Below, piece by piece: positions 25,643 through 34,664 of a stretch of DNA of 64,000 nt; position 1 is the first letter of the stretch, and each line of letters opens with the position of its first letter. Below the pieces are notes generated by a model. That model did no database searches. It had not been told where the DNA came from and saw only the letters and a program-made list of their open reading frames with translations. Both the position numbers and the translations under genes were made by a program. The DNA is taken from assembly GCF_000720425.1 (NCBI RefSeq), contig NZ_JOAJ01000007.1, forward strand, positions 423,043 to 487,042, written 5' to 3'. This DNA comes from Nocardia rhamnosiphila NBRC 108938 (GTDB lineage: Bacteria; Actinomycetota; Actinomycetes; Mycobacteriales; Mycobacteriaceae).

Positions 25643-26263
25643 CCGGAGCAGGTCGGTCACCTCGGCGTCGTCGAGCTGGTGGAAATCGCGGTAGGCCCCG
25701 CCGACCCCGGCCAGCGCCGACGGCGCCTGCGGGCACACGACCTCGTCGGCTTCGGCGCGGATCCGGTCGAGCGCCTCGGGCGCCGACACCGGTACCGCGA
25801 CCACGATCCGCCGCGGTTGCCGGGCCCGGGCCACCCGGCAGGCCACGACCACGGTCGCCCCCGTGGCCACCCCGTCGTCGACGATCACCACCGTCCGGTC
25901 CCGCAGCGGGATCGGCGGGATATCACCGCGCCACACGATGCGGCGGCGGTCCAGTTCGGCGCGTTCGTCCGCTTCGATGGCCTCGAGCCGCGCCCGATCC
26001 AGTCCGGTCTGGCGCAGGACATCGGCATTGAGCACCCGCGCGCCTTCCTCGCCGATCGCGCCCGCCGCGAGTTCCGGCTGCCAGGGCACCCCGAGTTTGC
26101 GGACCAGCAGGATGTCGAGGTCGCCGCCGACGATATCGCGGACCGCCGCCGCCACCGGGACCCCGCCCCGGGGCAGTCCGAGCACCAGCGGGTTCTCCGC
26201 ACGCAGGTGCGTCAGTTCGCTTCCCAGTGCGCGCCCGGCGGTGAGACGGTCGGCGTAGAGCAT
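25628..26263 (-). CDS. Phosphoribosyltransferase-fold protein
   Basis: 211-aa type I phosphoribosyltransferase domain protein. The PRPP-binding loop is clear: TVVIVDDGVATGAT (about 122-135), plus LGLPRGGVPVAAAV (about 26-39) and LVRKLGVPWQPELA. These resemble the stand-alone PRTases that in other bacteria are fused to or lie beside dienelactone-hydrolase-like genes; the base substrate is unknown. ATG at 26263 overlaps the stop of the nitrilase-family gene (TAATG), so both are one operon. Its last codons lie within the terminator stem at 25610-25642. Confidence 0.88.
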   Translation of the reverse strand: MLYADRLTAGRALGSELTHLRAENPLVLGLPRGGVPVAAAVRDIVGGDLDILLVRKLGVPWQPELAAGAIGEEGARVLNADVLRQTGLDRARLEAIEADERAELDRRRIVWRGDIPPIPLRDRTVVIVDDGVATGATVVVACRVARARQPRRIVVAVPVSAPEALDRIRAEADEVVCPQAPSALAGVGGAYRDFHQLDDAEVTDLLRPDAR

Positions 26264-27129
26264 TACCTTTCGACGCTACTCGCTTCCGGCGCGGTCACCA
26301 CGAATCTGCGCAGCGCAAGGCTCGGATTGGTGCGGCGGACCCGGTTTACCAGGCCGGACTCCAGCTCGGCGACGGCGACACCGGGCGCATCGGCCAGTTC
26401 GGCCAGCACCCGGCCCGCGGGGTCGACGATCATCGAGGCGCCGGCGCCGCGCGGCCCGCACTGGTCGGCCCCGGCCACATACACCGTGTTCTCGATGGCC
26501 CGGGCGCGCAACAGAGTGGTCCATTGGTCGACCTTGCCCGGTCCGGGAATCCACTGCGCGGGCAGCAGCAGGACCTGCGCGCCGGCCACGGCGAGCCGCC
26601 GGAACCCTTCCGGGAACCGGAGATCGAAACAGGTCTGCAGGCCGAAGGTGAGCCCGTCGGCGGTGAACAGCGCCGGTTCGTCCACCGGCCCGGGCGCCAC
26701 CACCTCCGATTCGCGCTGACCGAACGCATCGTAGAGGTGCACCTTGCGATAACGCGTCCGCAGCGATCCGTCGGGACCGAGCACGACCAGGGTGTTGTAT
26801 ATCCGTTCGTCCCCGGGCGGGGCCGTCTCCACCACCCCGGCGACCAGGTACACCCCCGTTTCGGCGGCCAGTCCGGCCAATGCGGTGACATACGGGCCGT
26901 CGAGCGGTTGCGCGGCGGCCAGGGCCCGCTCGTCGAGCCGGCCGAGCGCGAACATCGAGTACTCGGGAGCCACCACGATCCGGGCGCCCTCCTCGGCCGC
27001 GGCCCGCACCCGCGCGGTGAGTGCGACGAGATTGGCATCTATATCGGTATGCGGTGCGAACTGCACGACCGCGAGGACCGTCGCGCCGTCGTGCGGGGGG
27101 TCGGAGAGCTCGGTGGGGGCGGCGTTCAT
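26263..27129 (-). CDS. Carbon-nitrogen hydrolase (nitrilase superfamily)
   Basis: 288-aa amidase/nitrilase-superfamily enzyme with the Glu-Lys-Cys triad: Glu in VVAPEYSMF (about 56), Lys in RYRKVHLYDAFGQRES (about 130) and Cys in FGLQTCFDLRFPEGFR (about 165). IENTVYVAGADQCG and the general pattern fit the omega-amidase/Nit2 or carbamoylase branch. ATG at 27129 is used; a GTG two codons upstream (27135) is equally possible. Coupled to the phosphoribosyltransferase gene by a 1-nt overlap and divergent from deaD with a 60-bp gap. It probably deaminates or hydrolyses an omega-amide or carbamoyl compound; substrate not determinable. Confidence 0.9.
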   Translation of the reverse strand: MNAAPTELSDPPHDGATVLAVVQFAPHTDIDANLVALTARVRAAAEEGARIVVAPEYSMFALGRLDERALAAAQPLDGPYVTALAGLAAETGVYLVAGVVETAPPGDERIYNTLVVLGPDGSLRTRYRKVHLYDAFGQRESEVVAPGPVDEPALFTADGLTFGLQTCFDLRFPEGFRRLAVAGAQVLLLPAQWIPGPGKVDQWTTLLRARAIENTVYVAGADQCGPRGAGASMIVDPAGRVLAELADAPGVAVAELESGLVNRVRRTNPSLALRRFVVTAPEASSVER

Positions 27130-27189
27130 GCTCACACCGTATGGGCCGGTGGGCCGGACGACCAGGCCGTACCAGTAAACTCCTGGTCA

Positions 27190-28995
27190 ATGAGCACCAA
27201 TGAGGGCGACGACAACCTGGGCGAGCACCCCGGCGAGACCGAACCCGAAACCGCCGGACCGTCCTTCGCAGATCTCGGTATCGATGACCGCATCCTTTCG
27301 GCCATCGCCGACGTCGGCTACGAATCGCCTTCCCCCATCCAGGCCGCGACCATCCCGCCGCTGCTGGAGGGCACGGATGTGGTCGGTCTGGCGCAGACCG
27401 GCACCGGTAAGACTGCGGCCTTCGCCATCCCCATCCTGATGGGCCTGTTGCAGGAGCATCCCACCGGCAAACAGCCGGCCGCGCTGGTGCTCGCGCCCAC
27501 CCGGGAACTGGCGATCCAGGTCGCCGAGGCGTTCGGCCGCTACGCGACGCATATGCCGGGCACCCATGTCCTGCCGATCTACGGCGGCCAGAGCTACGGG
27601 GTCCAGCTGTCCGGTCTCCGGCGCGGCGCCCAGGTCGTGGTGGGCACGCCGGGCCGCGTGATCGATCATCTGGAAAAGGGCACCCTGGACCTGTCGAAGC
27701 TGCGCTATCTGGTGCTCGACGAGGCCGACGAGATGCTGAAGATGGGGTTCCAGGAGGATGTGGAGCGCATCCTCGCCGACACCCCGGCCGAGAAGCAGGT
27801 GGCACTGTTCTCCGCGACCATGCCCGCGGCCATCCGCAAGATCTCCAAGCAGTACCTGCGCGAACCGGTCGAGATCACGGTCAAGGCCAAGACCAGCACC
27901 GCCACCAATATCGCCCAGCGCTGGGTGCTGGTATCGCATCAGCGCAAACTCGACGCGCTCACCCGGATCCTCGAGGTGGAGTCCTTCGAGGCCATGATTA
28001 TTTTCGTGCGCACCAAACAGGCCACCGAGGAGCTGGCCGAGAAACTGCGCGCCCGCGGTTTCTCCGCCGCGGCCATCAACGGCGATATCGCCCAGGCCCA
28101 GCGGGAACGGACCATCGGCCAGCTGAAGGCAGGCACCCTCGACATCCTGGTCGCCACCGATGTCGCCGCCCGCGGACTCGACGTGGACCGGATCTCCCAT
28201 GTCGTGAACTACGACATCCCGCACGACACCGAGTCCTACGTGCACCGCATCGGCCGCACCGGCCGCGCGGGCCGCAGCGGCGAGGCCCTGCTGTTCGTCG
28301 CCCCGCGCGAACGCCATCTGCTCAAATCCATCGAACGCGCCACCCGGCATCCGCTGACCGAGATGCAGCTGCCCAGCGTCGACGATGTGAACGCCCAGCG
28401 GGTCGCGAAGTTCGGCGACGCCATCACCGAGAACCTCAGCTCGGACAACCTCGCCCTGTTCCGCAAACTGATCGAGGACTACGAGCAGGAGCACAACACC
28501 CCGCTGGCCGATATCGCGGCCGCGCTGGCGGTGGCGGCGCACGACGGTGAGAGCTTCTTCCTCGAACCCGAACCGGAGCCGGTGGAGCGGCCGCGCCGTG
28601 AACGGGCGCCGCGCCGGTTCGAGGAGGGTGGTGGTTTCGAGGAGCGTCGCGGTCCGTCCCGGCATCGCGCGACCGACGCGGAGCTGGCCACCTACCGCAT
28701 CAGCGTGGGCAAACGGCACCGGGTGGTGCCCGGCGCGATCGTCGGCGCCATCGCCAACGAGGGCGGCCTGCGGCGTAGCGATTTCGGGCATATCAGTATC
28801 CGGCCGGACCACAGCCTGGTGGAACTGCCCGCCCAGTTGCCGCCGGAGACGCTGGAGGCCTTGCGCAGCACCCGCATCAGCGGTGTGCTGATCCAGCTGC
28901 AGCTCGATCAGGGCCCGCCCGGGCATCGCTCGATCGGCCGCGGCCCCCGCCGCGACGGCCCCAAACGTCAGGATCGCCGGAAACCGCGTTCCTGA
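27190..28995 (+). CDS. deaD: DEAD-box RNA helicase DeaD/CsdA
   Basis: 601-aa ATP-dependent RNA helicase for ribosome assembly, mRNA turnover and cold adaptation. Motifs in order: Q motif with GYESPSPIQ, motif I AQTGTGKT (about 72), PTRELAIQ, GTPGRV, DEAD in VLDEADEML (about 180), SAT in ALFSATMP, motif V TDVAARGLDVDR and VI HRIGRTGRAG. The C-terminal third has an Arg/Glu-rich linker and a DbpA-type RNA-binding domain (YRISVGKRHRVVPGAIVGAI). ATG at 27190. Followed after 104 bp by the nuclease-helicase fusion gene; both also occur near each other and near kgd in M. tuberculosis (Rv1253, Rv1251c, Rv1248c). Confidence 0.95.
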   Translation: MSTNEGDDNLGEHPGETEPETAGPSFADLGIDDRILSAIADVGYESPSPIQAATIPPLLEGTDVVGLAQTGTGKTAAFAIPILMGLLQEHPTGKQPAALVLAPTRELAIQVAEAFGRYATHMPGTHVLPIYGGQSYGVQLSGLRRGAQVVVGTPGRVIDHLEKGTLDLSKLRYLVLDEADEMLKMGFQEDVERILADTPAEKQVALFSATMPAAIRKISKQYLREPVEITVKAKTSTATNIAQRWVLVSHQRKLDALTRILEVESFEAMIIFVRTKQATEELAEKLRARGFSAAAINGDIAQAQRERTIGQLKAGTLDILVATDVAARGLDVDRISHVVNYDIPHDTESYVHRIGRTGRAGRSGEALLFVAPRERHLLKSIERATRHPLTEMQLPSVDDVNAQRVAKFGDAITENLSSDNLALFRKLIEDYEQEHNTPLADIAAALAVAAHDGESFFLEPEPEPVERPRRERAPRRFEEGGGFEERRGPSRHRATDAELATYRISVGKRHRVVPGAIVGAIANEGGLRRSDFGHISIRPDHSLVELPAQLPPETLEALRSTRISGVLIQLQLDQGPPGHRSIGRGPRRDGPKRQDRRKPRS

Positions 28996-29099
28996 CGCAC
29001 GGCCCGTTCCACCAGGTCCGACCCGGTGGCTACAGTGGGGCCCGTCCGGCCCGCGCGCGAGCGCCGGCCGGGGTGGCACTGGGCGCAGGAGGGCCATAG

Positions 29100-32000
29100 T
29101 TGTTCGTTGTCGGTGATCGGGTGGTGTACGGCGCCACGGATCTGGTGCGCGCCGCGCGCTGCGAATTCGCGCTGCTGCGTGCGCTCGACACCGAACTGGG
29201 CACTGTAGGCCCGCTCCCCGGTGCCGACAGCGACTGCGCGACAGCGGATCACGCGCGCGATATCGACGAGGCCACGGTATTGGACCGGGTACTCGGTGAT
29301 ATCGGGCAGCGGTACACGGGCACGCTGATCGAGATCTCCCCGCCGAGAGCACTTCCCGATTCGCTCGCGGCAGTGTCCACCGCGCATACCGAGACCCTCG
29401 CCGCCGTCGAGACCGGCGCGCCGGCGGTGCGCAACCCGGTCGTCTTCGACGGTGAGGTGTTCGCATCCGCCGATCTGCTGACCCGCACCGCCGACGGTAT
29501 CCGGTTGCACGGTGTCGATACCGGCAGTTCCGGACCGGTCGCCACGGCGCTGCGGATCACCGTCGCCGCCGCACTGTTCGAGCAACGGTCGATCCGGGTC
29601 GACCCGCAGTTGTCGGTGCACTCGGAAACCGGAAGCCGGGCGGTCGCGCTTTCCGACACCCGGCCGGTGTATCTGGCCCGTCGGCGCCGGATCACCGAGA
29701 TCCTGGCCGAGCATTCCAGCGAACTACTGCCGGTGCAGTGGGGCGATCCCCGCTTCCGTGCCTGCCATCGGTGCGCCGTCTGCCGCGCCGCTCGCGCCGA
29801 GGCCCGGGATCTGCTGCTGGTCGCCGGGATGGATCTGCCCACACGGGCCGCGCTGCGGGCGGCCGGTGTCACCACCATCGACCGGCTCACCACCCGCACC
29901 GTCGCCGCGCCGGAGATACCCCCGCGAGTGCTGACCCGATTGCGCACCCAGGCCGTCGTCCAGCTGCGCCAGGAACATTCCGGCCGCGGCGAATACGTCA
30001 CCGCCGACCCGTCCGCCCTGGACATGCTGCCCGCCGCCACCCCCGGCGACCTGGCACTCCACGTGGACGAGATCGCCCCCGGCCGGTTACGGATCGAGGT
30101 CGCCGCCCGCGATACCGTCCGCCTGACCCGTGAGATCCGCCTCGAATTCCCCTGTGTCACGCCGGTCCTCGCGCGACGGCACGAACTGCGTGCCGCCGGG
30201 CGCCGGGCCTTCACCGATATCCTCGCCGCGCTCACCGAACCGCTGCTGGCCGATCCCGATCTGCACATCTACCACTACACCGCCGCGGCCCGTACGTTCC
30301 TGCTGCACAGCGGTGCCCGGCTCGGCTTCGGCGAGGAAACCGTGGACGTGCTGCTGCGGGCGGGCACCCTGGTGGACCTGTATCCGATAATCCGGGGCGC
30401 TTTCGTCGCCGGATCGCAGACCTACGCGCTGCCCGCCGTCGCGGCGGTGCTCGAGGGCACCTCGGAGGATTCCGGGGCCCGTACTGTGCTGCGGCTCGCG
30501 GACCGGTTGCGTGCGCAGAGGAGCGACCCGCCGGCCGGGCATGTCCAGACGCTGGAGCGCCTGCTGCGCGACACGCCCTCGGCGCAACCCTCGTCCACCG
30601 AGGCCGCCCTGGCCGAATTCGCCGCCCGGCACCCGGACCCGGCAGCGGAGGACCCGGCCGCACCGCACCGGGTCGCCGCGCTGACCGCCGCGCTGCTCGG
30701 CTATCACCGGCGGGAACAGCAGACCGCCTGGTGGGCGCATATCGACCGGTTGACCCATCCGCCGGCCGACTGGGCCGCCGAACCCGGGGTCATGGTGGCC
30801 GATTCGGCCGCGGTCGATACGAAATGGCATATCGGTCCCGGTGATATGGTGCGCCGCTTCCTGCGGCTCACCGGCCGGCTGGCCGGTCCGGGTCTCGCGC
30901 CGGGCACCACGGTCTGCGTGGTCTACGAACCCGCGGGACGCGCGCCGCGGGCCATCCGTACCTGTGGGACCGCCACGGTCCTCGGCTGGGCGGCGGACAC
31001 CGATTTCACCGATACCGTGCGCCTGGAGGAGACCCTGGCGCCTGGGGCCGAACCGCACGACGAACTACCGGTCGCGCTGGCACCGGCACTGCCGGACCCG
31101 CCCGTCGCCGCGGCGGACGCGATAGAGGATATCGGCCGGCAGCTACTCGTCTCGCTGCCCGCGATCCCCGCGACACCGCTGTTCGACCTGCTGACCCGCC
31201 GCCCACCCCGCCTCGGTGCCACCACCCCGGATTCCGCCGGGCCACATCTCCCGCCCGCCGGGGAAGATCCGCGGGCCGCGATCACCGCGGCGCTGCGCGA
31301 CCTGGACCGCTCGTATCTCGCTGTGCAGGCACCCACCGGGACCGGCCGGACCGCCGTCCTGGCCGATGTACTGGCCGCGCTGGTCACCGAGGACAACTGG
31401 CGGATAGGTATCGTCGCGCCGACCGCGGCGCCGGTCGAGAACCTGCTCGACGCCGTCGTGCGCGCGGGCGTGCTGCCCGAACTGGTCGCCAAGAGTGATT
31501 CGGTGGCCGTGGCCCCCGAATGGCTGATCCTCGAAGCCGACCGTTACCTCCGGTTCCTGGCGAACGCGATCCGCGGCTGCGTCGTGGGGGGTACGCCCGC
31601 CGACTTCACCGACCCCCTGCGGATCCCGCGTGATTCGCTGGACCTCCTGGTGATCGCGGACGCGAACGCCCTCCCGCTGGCGGCCACGGCCGCGGTCTCG
31701 GTGAGTGCCCGCAACCTGCTGCTCACCGGCGACCCGGCCGCCCGGTACGACCCCGACCCGGGGCCGCATCCGGAACCGGTGCACACCCCGGCCCTCACCT
31801 GGCCGAGTTCCGGTCACGTGACGCTGCCCGCCACCCACGGCTACTTCCTGGGCCGGACCCGGCGCCTGCATCCGCGGCTGAGCGAGGCACTGTCACCTCT
31901 CTATTTCGAAGGCCGGTTACGGGCGTACCCGCCGCCCGCCGAGCCGTTCGCCGACGCCGTCGAACCCGGAATCGTCACGGTGCCGGTGGATCACCACGGC

Positions 32001-32441
32001 AACAGCACCGCCTCCGACGCCGAAGCCCGCGAGGTCCTGCACCAGATCCGAGACCTGCTGGGACAGCGATGGGACGACGGCACCGGGCCCCGGCTGCTGC
32101 AACCGCACGACATCGTCGTGGTGTCCCCCTACCGCGCCCAGGTGGGCCGGATCCGGAACCTGCTGGCACGGGCACGATTCGAGGAGGTGCTGGTGGGCAC
32201 TCCGGATCTGCTCCGGGGCCGCGAGGCGGCGGTGGTCCTGCTCTCTCTGGCGGCGTCGAGTCCCGAGGATTCGCCGATTCCCGTCGGCGCCCTGCTGTCG
32301 CCCGCGCTGGTACACGACGCGGTGGGCCGGGCCCGCCGGCGAGCGGTGATCGTACGCTCCCCACTGCTCACCGAATTCCTGCCGGAGACCCTCGACGAAT
32401 CGGCGGATATTTCACGATTCGTCCGACTGGATAATCGTTAG
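29100..32441 (+). CDS. RecB-like nuclease/SF1 helicase fusion (TM0106/Rv1251c type) with eroded motifs
   Basis: 1113-aa protein with the architecture of the TM0106-family RecB-like nuclease fused to an SF1 helicase. Conserved parts: N-terminal VYGATDLVRAARCEFALLRA, CHRCAVCRAARAEARDLLLVAGM (about 221-243), and helicase motif-IV-like TRRLHPRLSEALSPLYFEGRL. Active-site residues look altered. The Walker A lysine is Arg (APTGTGRTAV), Walker B acidic Glu is Ala (VIADANALPL), motif III is GDPAAR instead of GDPQQL, and the nuclease D-x-K is VDTGSSG where relatives have DTKL. The frame is intact. A TTG start at 29100 follows GGAGG. Possibly a non-catalytic scaffold. The assignment rests on recalled family motifs. 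Confidence 0.8.
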   Translation: MFVVGDRVVYGATDLVRAARCEFALLRALDTELGTVGPLPGADSDCATADHARDIDEATVLDRVLGDIGQRYTGTLIEISPPRALPDSLAAVSTAHTETLAAVETGAPAVRNPVVFDGEVFASADLLTRTADGIRLHGVDTGSSGPVATALRITVAAALFEQRSIRVDPQLSVHSETGSRAVALSDTRPVYLARRRRITEILAEHSSELLPVQWGDPRFRACHRCAVCRAARAEARDLLLVAGMDLPTRAALRAAGVTTIDRLTTRTVAAPEIPPRVLTRLRTQAVVQLRQEHSGRGEYVTADPSALDMLPAATPGDLALHVDEIAPGRLRIEVAARDTVRLTREIRLEFPCVTPVLARRHELRAAGRRAFTDILAALTEPLLADPDLHIYHYTAAARTFLLHSGARLGFGEETVDVLLRAGTLVDLYPIIRGAFVAGSQTYALPAVAAVLEGTSEDSGARTVLRLADRLRAQRSDPPAGHVQTLERLLRDTPSAQPSSTEAALAEFAARHPDPAAEDPAAPHRVAALTAALLGYHRREQQTAWWAHIDRLTHPPADWAAEPGVMVADSAAVDTKWHIGPGDMVRRFLRLTGRLAGPGLAPGTTVCVVYEPAGRAPRAIRTCGTATVLGWAADTDFTDTVRLEETLAPGAEPHDELPVALAPALPDPPVAAADAIEDIGRQLLVSLPAIPATPLFDLLTRRPPRLGATTPDSAGPHLPPAGEDPRAAITAALRDLDRSYLAVQAPTGTGRTAVLADVLAALVTEDNWRIGIVAPTAAPVENLLDAVVRAGVLPELVAKSDSVAVAPEWLILEADRYLRFLANAIRGCVVGGTPADFTDPLRIPRDSLDLLVIADANALPLAATAAVSVSARNLLLTGDPAARYDPDPGPHPEPVHTPALTWPSSGHVTLPATHGYFLGRTRRLHPRLSEALSPLYFEGRLRAYPPPAEPFADAVEPGIVTVPVDHHGNSTASDAEAREVLHQIRDLLGQRWDDGTGPRLLQPHDIVVVSPYRAQVGRIRNLLARARFEEVLVGTPDLLRGREAAVVLLSLAASSPEDSPIPVGALLSPALVHDAVGRARRRAVIVRSPLLTEFLPETLDESADISRFVRLDNR

Positions 32442-32559
32442 GCATTCGCGGACCTTTTCGTCCTGCTGGGACAGTCGGCGCAGTTCCCGGAATTACGCGG
32501 AAGCAATGGGAATTACTGCCGGAATAATGCGTCCCCGCCGTATCGGATTCGGTCACCGC

Positions 32560-33738
32560 TCATCCGAAACATTTACCTTCGCCACGATATGTCGGTACCG
32601 CCACGCGCGAGCCGTCACCGTCCACCAGATACAACCGGTCGAACCGTTCACACAGCTCACCGGCCTTGGCGTGCCGGAACCACACCCGGTCCCCGATCGA
32701 CAGATCCGCGGCTCCGGCCAGCGGTGTCTGCACCTCGCCCGCCCCTTCCGTACCGAGCAGCCGCAATCCCTTGGGCCACACTGGTTCAGGTACACGAGAA
32801 GCCCCCGCCGGTCCGGAGGCGATATATCCCCCGGCGAATACCGTGACCATTCCGGACGCGGGCCGGCGCAGGATCGGTAACGCGAAATACAGTGCGGGCC
32901 TTGGGCGGAACGATCGATATCCGTCGAACAGCGTCGGCACATACAGCCCCGACCCCGCGGTGATCTCGGTGACTCCCGGTGCGGCGGCGGACAATTCGAT
33001 CGAACCCGTACCACCGCTGTTGACGATCTCGAGCGGACCGGTCACCGCACGCACGGCGTCCAGCACCGCGCCCCGGCGCCGGCCGATCTCCCGGGCGGAG
33101 GCCTTCTTCACCAGGCGCACCGGCAGCGAGGTGTCCGGTAGTCCGGCGATCTGCGCCTCGTAGGTCATCAGCCCGACCACCCGGAACCCGCGGGCGACGG
33201 CCGTCTCGGCCAGTTCGGCGGCCTGTTCCGGAGTCCGGATCGGCGAGCGGCGCACCCCGAGATGCACGGGACCGATCCGCAGCGAGGCGTCCACATCCAG
33301 GCAGACCCGGGGATGTACGGTCGCGCTGCCGACCGCGGCACGGACGAGATCCAGCTGCGCCACATCATCGATCATCAGCGTGATCGCCCCGAGCAGGACC
33401 GGGTCGCCGCCGAGTTCGGCCAGCGCCGTGCGATCGGCACTCGGGTACCCGAGCAGCACATCGCGAGCGCCCTGCCGGACCAGCCAGATCGCCTCGCTGA
33501 GCGAATACGACATGAGGCCCGCGAAACCGCCCACGGCGGTCAGTCCGGCGCCGAGCACTTCTTCCAGGACCGCGCGACAGCGCACGGATTTACTGGCCAC
33601 CCGGATGGGCCGCCCCGCGGCCCGGCGCACCAGGTCGGCGGCATTGGCCCGCAGGGCGGTGAGGTCCACCGCGGCCAGCGGCGGATCGAGATCCGCGGTG
33701 GCCGCATGCAGGGGGGCGATCGGCGAGGTCACACTCAC
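32560..33738 (-). CDS. PLP-dependent alanine racemase-fold protein (amino acid deaminase/aldolase-like)
   Basis: 392-aa protein of the fold-III PLP enzymes (alanine racemase N-terminal/D-threonine aldolase group, similar to the mycobacterial Rv1769 type). The PLP lysine is probably that of IRVASKSVRCRAVLEEVL (about 49), followed by GLMSYSLSEAIWL, CLDVDASLRIGPVHLGVRRS, the glycine-rich phosphate-binding VNSGGTGSIE and a C-terminal beta-barrel with RVWFRHAKAGELCERF. GTG at 33738 is likely; another GTG two codons inside and a TTG four codons outside are possible. It is convergent with the nuclease-helicase gene (118 bp, nothing seen). D-amino acid metabolism is inferred. Confidence 0.85.
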   Translation of the reverse strand: MSVTSPIAPLHAATADLDPPLAAVDLTALRANAADLVRRAAGRPIRVASKSVRCRAVLEEVLGAGLTAVGGFAGLMSYSLSEAIWLVRQGARDVLLGYPSADRTALAELGGDPVLLGAITLMIDDVAQLDLVRAAVGSATVHPRVCLDVDASLRIGPVHLGVRRSPIRTPEQAAELAETAVARGFRVVGLMTYEAQIAGLPDTSLPVRLVKKASAREIGRRRGAVLDAVRAVTGPLEIVNSGGTGSIELSAAAPGVTEITAGSGLYVPTLFDGYRSFRPRPALYFALPILRRPASGMVTVFAGGYIASGPAGASRVPEPVWPKGLRLLGTEGAGEVQTPLAGAADLSIGDRVWFRHAKAGELCERFDRLYLVDGDGSRVAVPTYRGEGKCFG

Positions 33739-33776
33739 GCGACCACTCAACCACCGTACTGGTCGAACGTCCAGCT

Positions 33777-34376
33777 TTATCGGGACGAGTTTCCGGCGTC
33801 GATCGCCCGGGTGACCAGATTGGAGACCAGATCGTCGAAGGCGACCAGGACGACCTCGTCGTCACAATCGGCCAGCCACCGCAGCACCGAACCCTGGACC
33901 ACCATGATCACGTAGGACGCCACCGATTCGACCGGCTCGATCCAGCGGGTACCCGACCGGGCGGCACACAGCTCGAGCCATTCGATCACATCGCGTTGCT
34001 GGGCGCGCTGCCGCTTGGAGACCACCGGGTCGGGTACATACTCCGCGGTCGAATCCCAGTGCCGGCACAGGGTCTGCACGGTCTTGGAGTAGGCGTGGAT
34101 CTGCTGCACCGGCGTCGACTTGACCAGCGGCCAGTAGGCACTCACCCCGGCGTGCAGCAAGACCCGCAACGCCCGTAATCCGGTGATATCCATAACCGCG
34201 TCTGCATGATCGACCGCTTCTCGCACGGCCGACCGGATCCGGACCTCCGCTATTTCTCCACGTACGCCCAACGCAAGCTCCCTCGGCAAACAACTCGCAC
34301 ACTCCGGACCGAAAACTCGGCACCGCAGTGGCCGGCCGGATCGGTAGGCATAGTCGGGAAGTTGCAGCCTATCCAA
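33777..34376 (-). CDS. TetR C-terminal-domain-like protein lacking the DNA-binding domain
   Basis: 199-aa frame. From about residue 65 it looks like the ligand-binding half of a TetR regulator: ITGLRALRVLLHAGVSAYWPLV, KTVQTLCRHWDSTAEYV, WIEPVESVASYVIMVVQGS and an end LVSNLVTRAID. The N-terminal 60 residues, with three cysteines (RCRVFGPECASC), show no helix-turn-helix, and no frame upstream carries one. It may be a stand-alone effector-binding protein or a remnant of a regulator whose 5' part was lost. An internal ATG near 34191 (MDITGLR) could be the true start. The DNA just upstream is AT-richer than its surroundings. Confidence 0.55.
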   Translation of the reverse strand: MDRLQLPDYAYRSGRPLRCRVFGPECASCLPRELALGVRGEIAEVRIRSAVREAVDHADAVMDITGLRALRVLLHAGVSAYWPLVKSTPVQQIHAYSKTVQTLCRHWDSTAEYVPDPVVSKRQRAQQRDVIEWLELCAARSGTRWIEPVESVASYVIMVVQGSVLRWLADCDDEVVLVAFDDLVSNLVTRAIDAGNSSR

Positions 34377-34664
34377 TCCGTCTTCTCGATATTAGAAGGT
34401 TTTCGGGGTTTGAGAACAGTTCTGACGGGAAACCCATACCCGAAGACTGTTTTTACGGCCCCTTCGGGACCGACTCCGCATACCCCGGAAACCCGGTACA
34501 CGCACGTCCGGCCCACCCTGGACCGCCCCCAGGAGACGTACCCCTACCGCCACAGCGCCTCATGACAGAGACCATCGGCCAGTCTACGACCGGGCCCCGC
34601 TGATCTTCCTCGCCTGTGCGTCATCACACAACGCGCACGGTCGGGCGACAGTTAGCCTGATGCG
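34377..34664. other. Lower-GC intergenic region upstream of the phosphatase gene
   Basis: 288 bp, noticeably AT-richer around 34380-34460 (for example TTTTTACGGCC near 34450) than the rest of the window. It lies between divergent genes, so it should hold promoters in both directions, but no clear -35/-10 pair could be fixed. It may also hold the decayed 5' part of the TetR-like gene. Confidence 0.4.
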
